NCBI GenBank assembly: GCA_012515615.1
Contig: JAAYYB010000195.1
Coordinates: 1 to 54,306, forward strand
DNA length: 54,306 bases
From: Fibrobacter sp.
GTDB taxonomy: Bacteria; Fibrobacterota; Chitinivibrionia; Chitinivibrionales; Chitinispirillaceae
Direction of reading: 5' to 3'
Numbering within the stretch: the first letter of the stretch is position 1; every line of letters starts with the position of its first letter. Below the pieces are notes generated by a model that was not told the origin of the DNA, did no database searches, and worked only from the letters and a program-made list of their open reading frames with translations. The position numbers and the translations under genes are program-made. Positions 18,701 through 27,970 of the stretch are shown here, piece after piece.

Positions 18701-18731
18701 AGGCCAGCACAATGCCTATGATCCTGATCAT
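15711..18731 (-). CDS. Large exported protein: zinc-peptidase-like domain, TolB-like propeller, C-terminal outer-membrane barrel
   Basis: A 1006-residue protein with a signal peptide (MIRIIGIVLAFVSFTFAF). Residues about 20-260 resemble a peptidase-MA-type metallopeptidase: HELTH near 139 gives the HExxH zinc motif, and LSEGIAQLE about 50 residues later supplies the likely third ligand. Residues about 290-600 look like a TolB/WD40-like beta-propeller (repeats such as VSADGKFAGWFTS and SPDNRNIACIRY). The last 300 residues are rich in alternating hydrophobic strands and end in phenylalanine, as outer-membrane barrels do. It starts 70 bases after the CsgG-like gene and may share its transcript. 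Substrate unknown. Confidence 0.75.
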   Translation of the reverse strand: MIRIIGIVLAFVSFTFAFNHPEIRWESVSTDHFQINFYDATEPSVYAAWKIAEETFDALSELYNFKPEHRINITLAEYDDYSNGWADWTSGNIMIWIPDSRFDLRGNTTWLRNVITHELTHIISLEQKKKLFDVVLSFGLNTPDEKITVQEPFATVALYPSWLSEGIAQLETEKLGHDCWDSRREMVLKCAALEGRLLSLEEMGHFNHDALGAEMVYNQGFSFCKHIERKAGADVLRGIFKQGSKGPFNLKSFISTHTGYTLEQLYREWADSLKESFGNSVSSEQDIYKPLWRRGRFNLFPQVSADGKFAGWFTSHKDDGSRTDLIITDYGQSSTKTRIPYAHSSLSFSGSKTVYYLKSRSPDRHGSYFNDIYSFNIEEGVEKRLTSGARVYALAASPDNRNIACIRYKSGIFSVEMFDIESGTFHKLYAGEKGIPFMHLSFNPADRSALTVSRIIDGKSRIFTLSLDDKELAPLTPGFAHEESPCWARDGRIYYSADYDRSFQIYSVLPDGSDLMKHTSVTGGAFSPCVDTEGNLVLSSYSASGFSIAQIKPSAVPFEVTQDSGCSFLPLPVPRGKVRIQSSPYQPVKLKPLLEIQLVGDISRTRSLMTNQFTSEPDVTQFLFGGRILRTQSDALQKSNRYLSLGAGLIGLKGSDDEIDSMTSNRSVFQSKDFAVEQFRNNQSKVTESIRERAGAWPRDKNIVREISKSAQEGGDDSSTFSPNVAPVFFPGIGWENSFSSATLGLELTSYMLLFIPVDISATGYMQWHLARDLYMGVAPQISVITDPGAVAARIPFSFEWNINGYVNEDIAYNLGDITYLSILAGPQFIRSWKIGRDGDTTLLVPSGLMGGVQVFRGFPVGRYGSIQLSNVEMINYFNRDVLDENAILDGHSRTYMSSQTGLKTVFPLARDINRGTLYYFDALYGYVGYNFQVYANAQFFESLSEYGRKLVTDPQYTPYAAVGHFVNAGLQLGHYKSYAFNRSLKLDFSYEILRRYFTFSIGAGF

Positions 18732-18801
18732 GCGACCCTCATCTTTTTCGCAAAGTGATAAGTTCGGCCGGGTGAGGCCATACGGGAATCAGAATTAAAG
18801 G

Positions 18802-20121
18802 TTAATAATAAAAATTTACTCCAAAACCAAATCCAATCACAGGAAAGACAATACTCTGCTCAACTGGGTTTTCTTCATTCCCTAATAAATCGAGCTCATC
18901 AAAATCAAACTGGGTATCCCATCTCAACCAGTTCAACAGAAAATCGAAACTGAATCCGACATGCTTTCCAGCCATAATTTCAGCACCACCTCTGAACCCA
19001 AAGCTAAATACAAAATCAATATCGGTCTCCTCTTCATCCATTGAAGCGGTCGTATAACTGTAATGCGTTATGGGCATTGCAAAGTTCAGATTAATACCGG
19101 CATTAACTTTCAGCGGAAACCATCTCTTCACAAAACCCAGACCGGTATTGATCGAGGGGACACTATACTCAACTGTAAATTCATCACCACCCATAAAGCT
19201 GTAATAGTAATTGGAATTAATCCCGTATGATTCTTTAGCAAACATGAAACCGGGGCCTACAAAGACATTTAAAAAAGGGCCTGCTTTAATTTTGAAACTC
19301 AACATATATCTCATTACTGGAATTTCTTCAGGATCTATGTATTCATAAGCTGTATCATACATCACACCATCGAAATAATCAGTGATTGCCAGATAAATAT
19401 TATCTGTCTCCTTGCCGTCAGCTAAATGCGTGACAGGGCCAAAGAAATCCAGAGTAATTCCAAGTCCGCTCCTGTTTTTATTCTTTTCAGTGTTTTTCAT
19501 GCTGACACTCTTTACTTCCGTTACTTCGGGTTCCACCTCAGGATTCTTTTCCGGCTCAACTTTCTGCACCTCTTCTGCGGCGGGCTCCTCTGCTACACTT
19601 TCTTTTTCAGGAACAGGCGCCTGAGCAATTGCCTTTTCAGAGGAAACAAGCTGGTTAGCGATATCGGGAATGTGACTCACAAGCTCCTCAATATCTCCCT
19701 TAATATCAACCGACACCACCTTTACAACCTTTGCAGTCTGAACATCAATTGCCCGGGCATTGATCATGAACATTGATCCCAGTTTTCCCAAAGAGCCTAT
19801 AACCAGAGTCTGCACCCCCAGCATCTGCCCCATCTGTACCAGACAAGCGTCATCTGTACATACACCAGACTGCTGAAAACCCTGTTCTTTAAGGATCTCC
19901 TGCATCTGTGAACGTTCCATCACATTTACTTTTCCGGTATTGAACAGTTCAGTCCTGAGCCTGTCGGTTATCAGTTCGCATTCACCCTCGGTTACACCTG
20001 AACCGGCTTTCAGATTAATAACCGCAAAGTTTATTTTCTTGGCTTCCATGCTTTCTTCTCCAAATACTTGAGAGCACAGAAGAGTGGCAGCAGCAAGAAC
20101 AATCAGTACTGGTATCCTCAT
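18802..20121 (-). CDS. CsgG/LpoB-like envelope protein with C-terminal barrel-like domain
   Basis: A 439-residue exported protein. After a signal peptide (residues 1-21) comes a CsgG/LpoB-type domain at about 28-170, with IAVINLKAG-like, LITDRLRTELFNTGKVNVMERSQMQEILKEQG-like and LVIGSLGKLG segments. A linker rich in Glu, Pro, Val and Ala follows (about 175-220). The C-terminal 210 residues have alternating strands resembling an outer-membrane barrel. Such proteins form or regulate envelope secretion or cell-wall machinery; the exact role here is open. It lies upstream of the 1006-aa peptidase-like gene on the same strand. Confidence 0.7.
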   Translation of the reverse strand: MRIPVLIVLAAATLLCSQVFGEESMEAKKINFAVINLKAGSGVTEGECELITDRLRTELFNTGKVNVMERSQMQEILKEQGFQQSGVCTDDACLVQMGQMLGVQTLVIGSLGKLGSMFMINARAIDVQTAKVVKVVSVDIKGDIEELVSHIPDIANQLVSSEKAIAQAPVPEKESVAEEPAAEEVQKVEPEKNPEVEPEVTEVKSVSMKNTEKNKNRSGLGITLDFFGPVTHLADGKETDNIYLAITDYFDGVMYDTAYEYIDPEEIPVMRYMLSFKIKAGPFLNVFVGPGFMFAKESYGINSNYYYSFMGGDEFTVEYSVPSINTGLGFVKRWFPLKVNAGINLNFAMPITHYSYTTASMDEEETDIDFVFSFGFRGGAEIMAGKHVGFSFDFLLNWLRWDTQFDFDELDLLGNEENPVEQSIVFPVIGFGFGVNFYY

Positions 20122-20199
20122 AAGAAGTCCTTTATCTTTTAAGCAGGGTTGAAATACTTACGGATCCGGGTTATCCCCGATCTCAGCAAACCGACAAAT

Positions 20200-20256
20200 A
20201 AAATATCTAATTAATACATACAGGTCAATTTTACCACATTTATCTTTTGTGATCAA
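20200..20256 (-). promoter_or_regulatory. Possible tandem promoters for the CsgG-like gene
   Basis: Read on the minus strand, TTGACC (20223-20228) and TATTTT (20200-20205) are 17 bp apart, and TTGATC (20251-20256) and TAAAAT (20228-20233) are also 17 bp apart. Both point toward the gene starting at 20121. The stretch is AT-rich, so chance matches are possible. Confidence 0.4.
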
Positions 20257-20370
20257 GTTTTTCGTAATTTGTTAGTTTCTGGGATAGCGTTCTCTGGCAT
20301 TATGTTACAATTAAAAAATATGAATAAAGATTTTCTGGAAGAGGTCGTCCCCAATACAAGCAATATACAA

Positions 20371-20560
20371 GAATAAAGAGCTTCTGGAAGAGGGCGTCCC
20401 CTCTTGCGCTCCAGCCCGGTTAGGAAACCCGGTCTTCCGCTATCACCCCGTGTTGTCCACCAGCTGTGGAGGCAGGTACCGGTGTCACATTTTCAACCGC
20501 CTTATGCGGCCGCACCGGCGAACTGGAGGTAGCTTAAAATTTATTGTAGCCTGGAAGAAT
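20371..20560 (+). repeat. Dispersed repeat family R1, copy A
   Basis: About 190 bases starting with GAATAAAG and CTGGAAGAGGGCGTCCCC, then a conserved core at 20433-20460 (contains CTTCCGCTATCACCCC), then GCGAACTGG and a tail with TATTGTAGCC. The beginning folds into a hairpin (AAGAGGG with CCCTCTT). The same order of blocks occurs in copies B and C. Confidence 0.75.
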
Positions 20561-20839
20561 TCAAGCATGTTAGATTCGGGTAAATAGGGAACCGGAGTAA
20601 TTCGCGCGGTTGTGACGAGTGGACATGGCGTGCAAGGGTACGCAAGGTGCGCATAGGAACACATTGAGGCAATAATCCGAGCCCCGACTGTCAAGGAGGG
20701 GACATAGGAACATTAAGAGAAACATTATTATGGGGGTTTACCACAGAGGCCCAGAGATCACAGAGAGGAAAATTAGAGTTCGGAAAAAATGATGAGAAAA
20801 TATCTGTATACCAAGACTATTGTTCGTTTATATCATAGA

Positions 20840-21005
20840 GGCTATAATAAGTTTTAATCTACCACCAGTTCGCTACTGCGGCCGCAATGACGTTGGCAAA
20901 TGTGATAACCATGCCTGCCTCACCAACTGGTTGACAACAAGGGGTGATAGCGGAAGACCGGCGTCCTCGACGGGCTTACGCGAAAGAGGGGACACCCTCT
21001 TCCAG
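20840..21005 (-). repeat. Dispersed repeat family R1, copy B (inverted)
   Basis: On the minus strand it reads in the same order as copy A: CTGGAAGAGGGTGTCCCC (21005-20988), the core at 20957-20930 with a few changes, then GCGAACTGGTGGTAGATT and a TTATTATAGCC tail. It faces copy A across about 280 bases of unrelated sequence. Confidence 0.75.
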
Positions 21006-21219
21006 ATTTTTTTTAATTCTCAGGAATACCTAATATTGGGGACGCCCTCTTCCAGAAGACAGAGGACAGTTGACAGTGCGTACAAGAAACCTTGCGGTGA
21101 TAAAGTGGCTGTTGACAGCGGTAAGAACGGGTGTGGGTTCGGGGATAGCTGATAATCAATCGGGGAAAGGGATCTCACCTATCAATGAGCTCCAGTTTCC
21201 CCTTCTATCTACCTTCAAC

Positions 21220-22764
21220 TCAGATGTACTCTTCTTCCGAAAATGTCTCATCGCGCTCTTCCTTCCAGGCCATCAGCTGACGGGTGCGGCTGGGATGCTT
21301 GAGCTTACTGAGCGCCTTTGTTTCTATCTGGCGGACTCTTTCACGTGAGATATTGAAGATTTCTCCAATCTCCTTCAGAGTCTTGATCCGGCCGTCATCA
21401 AGGCCGAACCTCATTGTAACTATCTCTTTTTCTTTGGGAGCCAGTGAATCGAGTACCTGTTTGATCTGGTCCCTGAGATGCATAAGAGAGATACGCAGTG
21501 AGGGATCTTCAGCATGAGTATCTTCTATATATTCACCAACGGTTGTGCCACCTTCGTTTCCTATTTCCATATCAAGAGAAATAGGTTCCATCGAATACTC
21601 CAGTGCCATCTGCACCTTGCTTACTGAACATCCCAGCGACTCGGCCAGTTCCTCATGGCTTGGTTCATAACCGTACTCCATAACCCATTTTTTGCAGAGC
21701 CTTACTGTTTTATTTACCAGGTCAAGAGTGTTGGCGGGAATTCTGATAGCCTTTGACTTGTCATTTATTGCCCTGGAGATAGCCTGACGAATCCACCATG
21801 TAGCATATGTGCTGAACTTGTATCCTTTGCGGTAATCAAAGTTCTCGACGGCCTTGATCAGCCCCCGGTTACCTTCCTGGATAAGATCGATGATCTCCAT
21901 TCCTCTGAGGATATATTTCTTGGCTATACTTACAACCAGCCTCACATTTGCTTCGATTATTGCGCATTTAGCCTGATTTCGCGTTTCTTCCCAGTGAGTA
22001 AACTCATCAAGCTGCGATGATTTATTGTTTTCTTCCAACAGGATTTTATATGAATCAAGAATCAGCTCAATCTGCTTGGAATTAAGACGCAGCTGCCTGC
22101 ACAACGCAACTACATCATCGAGCATACTCTGAATCTTCTGCTTAAGCTCCCCTTTTTTATCTCCGGTTTTGTTTATTTCCGCCTGTATTGTTGAAATAAG
22201 GCTGGTTTTTCTTTTAATAATGGAGATAACTTTGAGGAACTCTTTACGCAGGTTTTCATAATCATCATCACCCTCAAGCTGATCCTCCTCTACCTGCAGA
22301 ACATCGATACACTCAAGTTCGTTATGCCTGAGTTCATCAGCGATTCTATAAAGGCTATCGAGTGATGATTCACTGCGGAAAGCCATGTCAAAGAGCTTCC
22401 CCTGCGCGTACTCCATCTGCATTGCATATTCTGTTTCCTGACCCCGTGAAAGCAGCGGCACTCTGCCGACGCTGTTTAGATATACCCATGTGGGGTCTGT
22501 ATAACGGGGCTGACGGCGGGCAGAGAGAATGCGCCTTGTGCGTCTTTCGTAAAGCGGGATCTTTTCCGTTACAAAAGTATTGATGCGAATATTCTCAGTA
22601 GAGAGGAAATGCTGAATCTTCTCTCTGTCCTGAGTGCTGGAAGCAACTTCTTCGATCTGTGCTTCCGTGACAAAGCCCTGAAGAGAAGCAAGTTTGCGAA
22701 GCCTGAGTGTTATACGGTCGCCTGGAACATCCCTGACTTTACTAGGCTCTTTTTTCCTGATCAT
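21220..22764 (-). CDS. rpoD: RNA polymerase primary sigma factor RpoD (sigma-70)
   Basis: A 514-residue sigma factor with all conserved regions: a short 1.1-like N-terminus, region 1.2 ([21 protein letters not shown]), a non-conserved spacer of about 130 residues, region 2 ([36 protein letters not shown] and the [16 protein letters not shown] -10-binding helix), region 3 ([13 protein letters not shown]) and region 4.2 ([19 protein letters not shown]). The intact 1.2 and 2.4 regions and the position directly after dnaG mark it as the housekeeping factor. Its start codon overlaps the dnaG stop by four bases. Confidence 0.95.
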   Translation of the reverse strand: MIRKKEPSKVRDVPGDRITLRLRKLASLQGFVTEAQIEEVASSTQDREKIQHFLSTENIRINTFVTEKIPLYERRTRRILSARRQPRYTDPTWVYLNSVGRVPLLSRGQETEYAMQMEYAQGKLFDMAFRSESSLDSLYRIADELRHNELECIDVLQVEEDQLEGDDDYENLRKEFLKVISIIKRKTSLISTIQAEINKTGDKKGELKQKIQSMLDDVVALCRQLRLNSKQIELILDSYKILLEENNKSSQLDEFTHWEETRNQAKCAIIEANVRLVVSIAKKYILRGMEIIDLIQEGNRGLIKAVENFDYRKGYKFSTYATWWIRQAISRAINDKSKAIRIPANTLDLVNKTVRLCKKWVMEYGYEPSHEELAESLGCSVSKVQMALEYSMEPISLDMEIGNEGGTTVGEYIEDTHAEDPSLRISLMHLRDQIKQVLDSLAPKEKEIVTMRFGLDDGRIKTLKEIGEIFNISRERVRQIETKALSKLKHPSRTRQLMAWKEERDETFSEEEYI

Positions 22765-24530
22765 TGTTCCCCATCCAGCTCTTTTAATTGCCTCGAATAA
22801 TCCTGCAGCTGCAAAAGCAGATCAGTGCTACGGTTTGGTTCAGCCTTCATCTGAAGCTTTACATTTCTGATCTGCGACCTGAGGAATTTGGCACGGAGTT
22901 GTATGATTTTCTGAACCATTTCCTCATGTATATGATCCTGTAAAGCAGGTTTTACAAGTAATAACGATATTAGGCGCTTAACTTCCGGGTCAGCTGTCAG
23001 ATTTCCCAGACCTGCCAAACTCCCGCCCTGCTTATTTATCTCAAGTACCAAAGAATATATATCACCGGAAACACTATCCGTAAGTGTTTCAGGAACAACG
23101 TATTGCGACGCTTCGTTTATAAGCTCCGGCTTTGTGAATAATATTCGCAGAAAACTGCCCTCCAGAGACACCAGATATACATCATCACTGCTGAGACTAC
23201 CGGGTTTTCCACCTGGATTTTGTTTTTTATCAGGCGTTTGCAGACGGTTATAAACCAGCTTCTCATCAATATCGAGCCTCTCAGAAAGCTCTTTTTTGAA
23301 TTTCTGGCTTACAATTGAATCGCGGATCGAATCCACTAACGGTTGAAGCGCAGAAATAACCGCAGATTTACCCCTGGCAGTAGTTGCATCATGTTCCTGG
23401 ATCATTTTGTCTATAATAAAATCAACCCAGTTACGGGCGCCTTTTACCAATTCCAGAAACTTCTCTTTTCCGTACTTCTGAACATACGAGTCTGGATCCT
23501 CATCATCAGGAAGCACCAGTATCGATATATCCAGGTTAAAGGGAGCAAGCACAAATACCGCTCTTATGGCCGCTGTCTGCCCTGCACTGTCTCCGTCAAA
23601 AAGCAGAAGAACATTTGATGTAAACCTCTGGAGAAGGTGCGCGTGCTCAGGGGTAAAAGCAGTTCCGGATGCTGCCACGACATTGCAAATTCCAGCCTGA
23701 TGCAGGGTCAGATAGTCCATATATCCCTCGACTATCAAACAGTATCCCAGTTCTTTTACCGCCTGTCTTGATTTGTGGAAACCGTAGAGAAACTCTTTCT
23801 TTTTATAAAGCGGAGTCTCAGGAGAATTCAGATACTTGGGTACCGCATCTGTCTCCATGCCCCTGCCTGCAAAGCCAATAACCCTGCCTGAGAGGTCACA
23901 AAGTGAAAACATCACCCTGTCCCGGAAGCGGTCGTAGACCCCTCCACCCTCTTTCTGAAGGGCAAGACCACAGGAAACAAGCTTCGCTGAGGAGATTCCG
24001 TGTTTTTGGCAGTAGTTAACAAGCGGGGTCCAGCCGGACGGCGCATAACCAAGATTAAAATCCCGTACGGTTTCTGCCTTCAGCCCCCTTGATTTGAAGT
24101 ATTCAACTGCCTTGGGGTTTGGACGAATGTTGCTGTAGAAAAACTTCGATGCGAGCTCATGGATTTGAAGCATCTCTGTTTTTGAGAGCTTGAGTCCGCT
24201 GTTCTGTTCCTGCTGTTTCAGGGGAGCCTCAGATTGACGGAGCTCCACCCCGGTTTCCTCTGCAAGCACTTTCAAGGCCTCACCAAAATCAAGCCCCTCA
24301 ATTTCCTCTAGAAATGTGAAAACATCGCCGCCTTTGCCACAACCGAAACAGTGGAAATAACCCCGGGTAGGATTTACATGAAAAGAGGGCGTTTTTTCCT
24401 TATGGAAAGGGCAGAGCCCCTTCATTGTCTGTCCGGATGATTTCAGATTGACATACCGGCTTACAACAGCCACTATATCGGCTCTCGACCGGACCTCTTC
24501 CTTTATAGAATCATCAAACCGGATTGTCAT
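22761..24530 (-). CDS. dnaG: DNA primase DnaG
   Basis: Makes RNA primers at the replication fork. The 589-residue protein has the N-terminal CHC2 zinc finger (C40, H43, C61, C64), the primase core, a TOPRIM domain with VEGYMD and LLFDGDSAG (about residues 262-320), and a C-terminal helical region of the type that contacts the DnaB helicase. Length is normal. It is followed by rpoD with an ATGA overlap, the common macromolecular-synthesis arrangement; rpsU is absent upstream. Confidence 0.97.
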   Translation of the reverse strand: MTIRFDDSIKEEVRSRADIVAVVSRYVNLKSSGQTMKGLCPFHKEKTPSFHVNPTRGYFHCFGCGKGGDVFTFLEEIEGLDFGEALKVLAEETGVELRQSEAPLKQQEQNSGLKLSKTEMLQIHELASKFFYSNIRPNPKAVEYFKSRGLKAETVRDFNLGYAPSGWTPLVNYCQKHGISSAKLVSCGLALQKEGGGVYDRFRDRVMFSLCDLSGRVIGFAGRGMETDAVPKYLNSPETPLYKKKEFLYGFHKSRQAVKELGYCLIVEGYMDYLTLHQAGICNVVAASGTAFTPEHAHLLQRFTSNVLLLFDGDSAGQTAAIRAVFVLAPFNLDISILVLPDDEDPDSYVQKYGKEKFLELVKGARNWVDFIIDKMIQEHDATTARGKSAVISALQPLVDSIRDSIVSQKFKKELSERLDIDEKLVYNRLQTPDKKQNPGGKPGSLSSDDVYLVSLEGSFLRILFTKPELINEASQYVVPETLTDSVSGDIYSLVLEINKQGGSLAGLGNLTADPEVKRLISLLLVKPALQDHIHEEMVQKIIQLRAKFLRSQIRNVKLQMKAEPNRSTDLLLQLQDYSRQLKELDGEQ

Positions 24531-24817
24531 AACCTGAATAATTCAAGAAAAAGACAGAGTTGTTATATTGCAAAAAAATACTTCCGGGCCCGCAATTTCG
24601 CTATACCCTGACTTGTCCCGGTATGCGGCCGTTCTCTCTGTGGTGGAATGCCAAAAACAGCATACTTAAACCGCAACAGATACCAGTGATTGATCAGCAG
24701 CCTGCACCACAAGCGTGAGATTGGAATGATCAGCACATATTGTTGCCGTGCCGGAACTATACCATTATCCTGAAAATCGCAGTTGGATGAGACAAAAAAT
24801 CGTAATCTGTTGAGCGC

Positions 24818-24882
24818 TAAGGCTTTCAGGCATCTTGATCTTATCACCTTGTCGATAAGACCTGCGATGCCTTAAAGCCTTA
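24818..24882. other. Long nested hairpin in the dnaG-yjbQ gap
   Basis: The arms 24818-24834 and 24866-24882 match at 16 of 17 positions, and CTTATC/GATAAG (24840-24845 and 24854-24859) pair inside them. The result is a roughly 65-nt stem-loop with one interior bulge. The rest of 24531-24996 shows no gene I trust; a 94-codon minus-strand frame there has no recognisable features. There is no T-run after the stem, so a simple terminator is unlikely. A structured leader or small RNA for the next gene, or a palindromic repeat, is possible. Confidence 0.6.
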
Positions 24883-24996
24883 TCATCTCAACATCTTGCG
24901 GTTTTTTGTTCTCCCCAACTGCGACTTTTAGGATTATTTTTATTCCTGCCCCCAAAAGGCCTATCAGCAGCAAACTGTAACATGAAAGGGGAAAAC

Positions 24997-25413
24997 ATGG
25001 TCTACGGCAAATCACTCAGCGTGCAGACAAAAGGATTTTCCGATATCTGCGACATAACAGACATAGTTTCATCAGTTATCTCCGAATCAAAAATAAAAGA
25101 GGGTGCGGCAGTGGTGTTTGTCACCGGCTCCACGGCTTCAATAAGCACAATTGAATATGAACCTGCGCTTGTAGAGGATGTCAGGGAAAAGCTGGAACAG
25201 ATTGTTTCACAAAAGATGCACTCCCGCCACTCGCAAACCTGGGGTGATGATAATGGCTTCTCACATATTCGTGCAACACTGATGGGCCCCGGGATAACGG
25301 TGCCAATTACCGGCGGCAGACTTGTTCTGGGAACATGGCAACAGATTGTGCTAATTGATCACGACAACAGACCACGAAACAGGGATATCTTTGTACAGAT
25401 TATGGGAGAATGA
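24997..25413 (+). CDS. YjbQ/UPF0047 family protein (secondary thiamine-phosphate synthase type)
   Basis: A 138-residue single-domain protein with the family pattern: KEGAAVVFVTGSTASIS-like strand near residue 35, a middle HSRHSQTWGDDNGFSHIRATLMGPG segment containing the conserved His residues, and LGTWQQIVLIDHDNRPR near the end. Members show weak thiamine-phosphate synthase activity; their real role is uncertain. I chose the ATG at 24997 because AAAGGGG lies six bases before it; an upstream ATG at 24982 would put that signal inside the gene. Confidence 0.9.
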   Translation: MVYGKSLSVQTKGFSDICDITDIVSSVISESKIKEGAAVVFVTGSTASISTIEYEPALVEDVREKLEQIVSQKMHSRHSQTWGDDNGFSHIRATLMGPGITVPITGGRLVLGTWQQIVLIDHDNRPRNRDIFVQIMGE

Positions 25414-25653
25414 GAAGTTTAAAACAGATTTTGCTCACCTGAGGTTCTTTAGCGCAGTCGAGCTATCAGCGGAAAAGATACCTTTTGCCTGACTTATTCA
25501 CCCGAATCAGGACGCATAAGATATGCATGATAAGACTTATACCTATTGATTCATAAGCGGTATCGCAAGTGTGAGTGTTTATCGGCCATTTTGTTATTTT
25601 CATTATTCGGTCTCAAATAGAAGGTAATTAAATCTTGAGCAGGGGTTTTATAG

Positions 25654-26826
25654 ATGCAGTACAGAAAATTCGGTAGAGATGGCTGGAAGGGATCGGTTCT
25701 AGGATTCGGCGCCATGAGGCTTCCAACGATGAGCAATGGAAGCGATATCCATGAGCAGGAGGCAATCCAAATGATACGTCATGGCATCGATAACGGCGTC
25801 AATTACATCGATACCGCATACATGTACCACAATGGTGAAAGTGAAGTAATCGTTGGGAGGGCACTCAGGGATGGGTACAGGGAAAAAGTCAGGGTGGCAA
25901 CCAAATCTCCGGGGCATTTGATAAAATCACCCGGTGATTTCGATAAAATTCTCGATGAGCAGCTTAAAAGGCTCGATATGCCTTATGTTGATTACTACCT
26001 TTTCCATGGAATCGGCAACTCCGGCCTGGAGCAGATTAAAACCCTCGGGCTCTTCAGAAAGATGGAAGATGCTGTGAGAGATGGAAGGGTTAAGCATTCC
26101 GGGTTTTCTTTTCACGATGACCTGAATGCATTCAAGAGAATAGTTGACAGCTACGATTGGGAATTCTGTCAGATTCAGTTCAATTACATGGATACAAAGA
26201 ACCAGGCAGGCACAGAGGGTCTGCGGTATGCGGCAAACAGAGGAATCTCAGTTGTCATCATGGAGCCTTTACTTGGCGGTAGACTCGCCCGTCCGCCGCA
26301 GCCTGTTGCACAGCTTTTCAGTGAGTCGGGTTCTTCCCGCAGTGCTGCCGACTGGGCACTTCACTGGATCTGGAACCATCCGGAGGTATCCATTGTGTTA
26401 AGCGGGATGAGCAACATGGAACAGGTCAGGCAGAATATTGCAGCGGCAGAAAGTGCCGTACCTGGAATGCTCAGCTCCGGGGAAATATCGGTAGTAAAAC
26501 GGGTACAGCAGGAGTTTGCATCAAGGACCATCATCCCCTGCACAAAGTGCCGCTACTGCATGCCTTGTCCCTCAGGTGTCGATATTCCATGGAATCTTGA
26601 GCAATACAATGAGGGAATAATCTATGGTGATCCTGGATCCCCCAGATTTGTATACAACACATTCATCAAACCTGAAAACAGGGCATCACAGTGTAGCGGA
26701 TGTCAGATCTGTCTTGAGAAGTGCCCTCAGAAGATAAACGCAGGTGACTGGATGCCGCTTATTGAAGCGGTGCTGGGCGAAGGGAAACCTTACCCTGAAG
26801 ACGATATGAAAACCTGTGTAAATTAA
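25654..26826 (+). CDS. Aldo/keto reductase with C-terminal 4Fe-4S ferredoxin domain
   Basis: A 390-residue oxidoreductase. Residues about 1-270 form an aldo/keto reductase barrel (GFGAMRLP, the catalytic D/Y stretch NYIDTAYMYHNGESE, and the VDYYLFHG strand). The C-terminal 110 residues carry cysteine motifs CTKCRYCMPC and CSGCQICLEKC for 4Fe-4S clusters. This ferredoxin-fused subgroup is common in anaerobes; substrates are mostly unknown. AGGGG precedes the ATG. It converges with the lipoprotein hydrolase gene. The preceding gap (25414-25653) holds no obvious gene or strong promoter. Confidence 0.9.
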   Translation: MQYRKFGRDGWKGSVLGFGAMRLPTMSNGSDIHEQEAIQMIRHGIDNGVNYIDTAYMYHNGESEVIVGRALRDGYREKVRVATKSPGHLIKSPGDFDKILDEQLKRLDMPYVDYYLFHGIGNSGLEQIKTLGLFRKMEDAVRDGRVKHSGFSFHDDLNAFKRIVDSYDWEFCQIQFNYMDTKNQAGTEGLRYAANRGISVVIMEPLLGGRLARPPQPVAQLFSESGSSRSAADWALHWIWNHPEVSIVLSGMSNMEQVRQNIAAAESAVPGMLSSGEISVVKRVQQEFASRTIIPCTKCRYCMPCPSGVDIPWNLEQYNEGIIYGDPGSPRFVYNTFIKPENRASQCSGCQICLEKCPQKINAGDWMPLIEAVLGEGKPYPEDDMKTCVN

Positions 26827-26843
26827 CTGCTGGATTACAGATT

Positions 26844-27968
26844 TTACCAGTTGAAATTATCAAGAATCCATCCTGAAATAAGGCCTCGGTAAGCATCCGC
26901 TGTTCGGGACATTTCATCTCCATCGGTACCGCCGGTTTTGTCCAGGAAGTCCTGAAACTGCGCCTCCTCGAATTCAAAGGGGTTGATACAGCAGTGGTGA
27001 TCATTCTGTGGATCATCCCAGTAATCGGCAATATGAAACTCCGCACTAAAAGCGGTAAAGGGGACATTGCGGTGATCGGCCAGAGCGATCCATTGCTCAG
27101 GGGCAGCACTTGTCAACCCGATATAATGAGTATACCGTGGTTTGTCTTTTAATACCCTGTAGTAGTTCAGAGCCTGGTCAGGGGTAACCCGCACATCCTT
27201 TTTCCCATGTATGTGAAGTACAGGGCATGTTGCATCCTTGATAAACTCAGGACCGTTAAAGGATTCTTTATCGAGAAAAAAGGACCCGGGGAAATCTATC
27301 CCTGTTGACAGTCGCACTGTTTCTTCTGGTGAGTCGAGTCCTGATTCCAGAACTGTGCCGGCAACAGAGTTTCTGTGACAAGACTTTCCTGTAAGATAAC
27401 TCGCGACAACAGCTCCCATTGAGTAGCCGTAAACAATAATCCGGGATGTATCGACATCGGCTCTGCTTTTAACATATGCGGCTGCAGCATCAGCATCCTG
27501 CTTGATTCCAGCTCTGGTGGCCTCGCCTTCCGACAACCCGTATCCCCTGTATGTAAAGATAAACACATTAGCTCCCAGACTCCAGAGCGAAACTGCGCGA
27601 TACCAGTACTTAAAGAGATCACCACTGTTTCCGTGTGTATAAAGGAAGGTAACATTTTTACCGGTAAGCGGGCATGAATCAGCCGGGGCATTCACAGGAG
27701 CAGGTAAAAAACAGCCATGAATGTATTCTTCATGTGTTCCGATATCGCCTGTCTCAATAATTTCTCCGTCGACAGAAAGGTAGATTTCTCTTTCCACCTG
27801 TGCGTTTTTTATCCACTCCGGGGACTCTGTGCCGCTGTAAAGAGGAAGACCATGATAAGTATCAGAGATTGATTTTCCCTGATCACCATCAAACAGAAAA
27901 AAATCAAGCTTGATGCAGCCCGCAAATATGAAAATTAACGTAATAAGTACAGCCGCGATTCTTTTCAT
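26844..27968 (-). CDS. Alpha/beta-hydrolase lipoprotein
   Basis: A 374-residue protein with a lipoprotein signal (MKRIAAVLITLIFIFAGC, cysteine at 18). The hydrolase core has the oxyanion-side TYRGYGLSEGEAT, the nucleophile elbow GYSMGA near residue 170, the acid-containing HIHGKKDVRVTP, and a likely catalytic histidine near DDPQNDHHCC. It belongs to the BAAT/prolyl-oligopeptidase-like set of esterases or peptidases. The ATG at 27968 has AGGA upstream; the frame also extends to a TTG at 27974. It starts two bases after the stop of the upstream gene, so the two form an operon. Substrate unknown. Confidence 0.85.
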   Translation of the reverse strand: MKRIAAVLITLIFIFAGCIKLDFFLFDGDQGKSISDTYHGLPLYSGTESPEWIKNAQVEREIYLSVDGEIIETGDIGTHEEYIHGCFLPAPVNAPADSCPLTGKNVTFLYTHGNSGDLFKYWYRAVSLWSLGANVFIFTYRGYGLSEGEATRAGIKQDADAAAAYVKSRADVDTSRIIVYGYSMGAVVASYLTGKSCHRNSVAGTVLESGLDSPEETVRLSTGIDFPGSFFLDKESFNGPEFIKDATCPVLHIHGKKDVRVTPDQALNYYRVLKDKPRYTHYIGLTSAAPEQWIALADHRNVPFTAFSAEFHIADYWDDPQNDHHCCINPFEFEEAQFQDFLDKTGGTDGDEMSRTADAYRGLISGWILDNFNW

Positions 27969-27970
27969 GA

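Larger units (their letters stand above)
20335..21055. mobile_element. 721-bp palindromic repeat block with 22-bp imperfect terminal inverted repeats
   Basis: The ends 20335-20356 and 21034-21055 are reverse complements with one mismatch in 22. Inside each end lies a second copy of the same motif (20384-20401 and 20988-21005), followed by two longer repeat units in opposite orientation. No transposase or credible gene lies between. A dead or non-autonomous element, or a hotspot where repeats collected head to head, would both explain it. The stretch from 20122 to 21219 contains no gene I can support. Confidence 0.6.

Noticed and set aside
20485-20560. Group II intron or structured riboswitch in repeat R1
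   Set aside because: No domain V-like motif, no reverse transcriptase, and the copies are not placed as gene leaders.
20485-20694. 69-codon frame in the repeat block
   Set aside because: Built from repeat R1 sequence, and no ribosome-binding site is visible.
24563-24847. 94-codon frame between dnaG and yjbQ
   Set aside because: No family features, runs into the hairpin, and amino-acid composition looks random.
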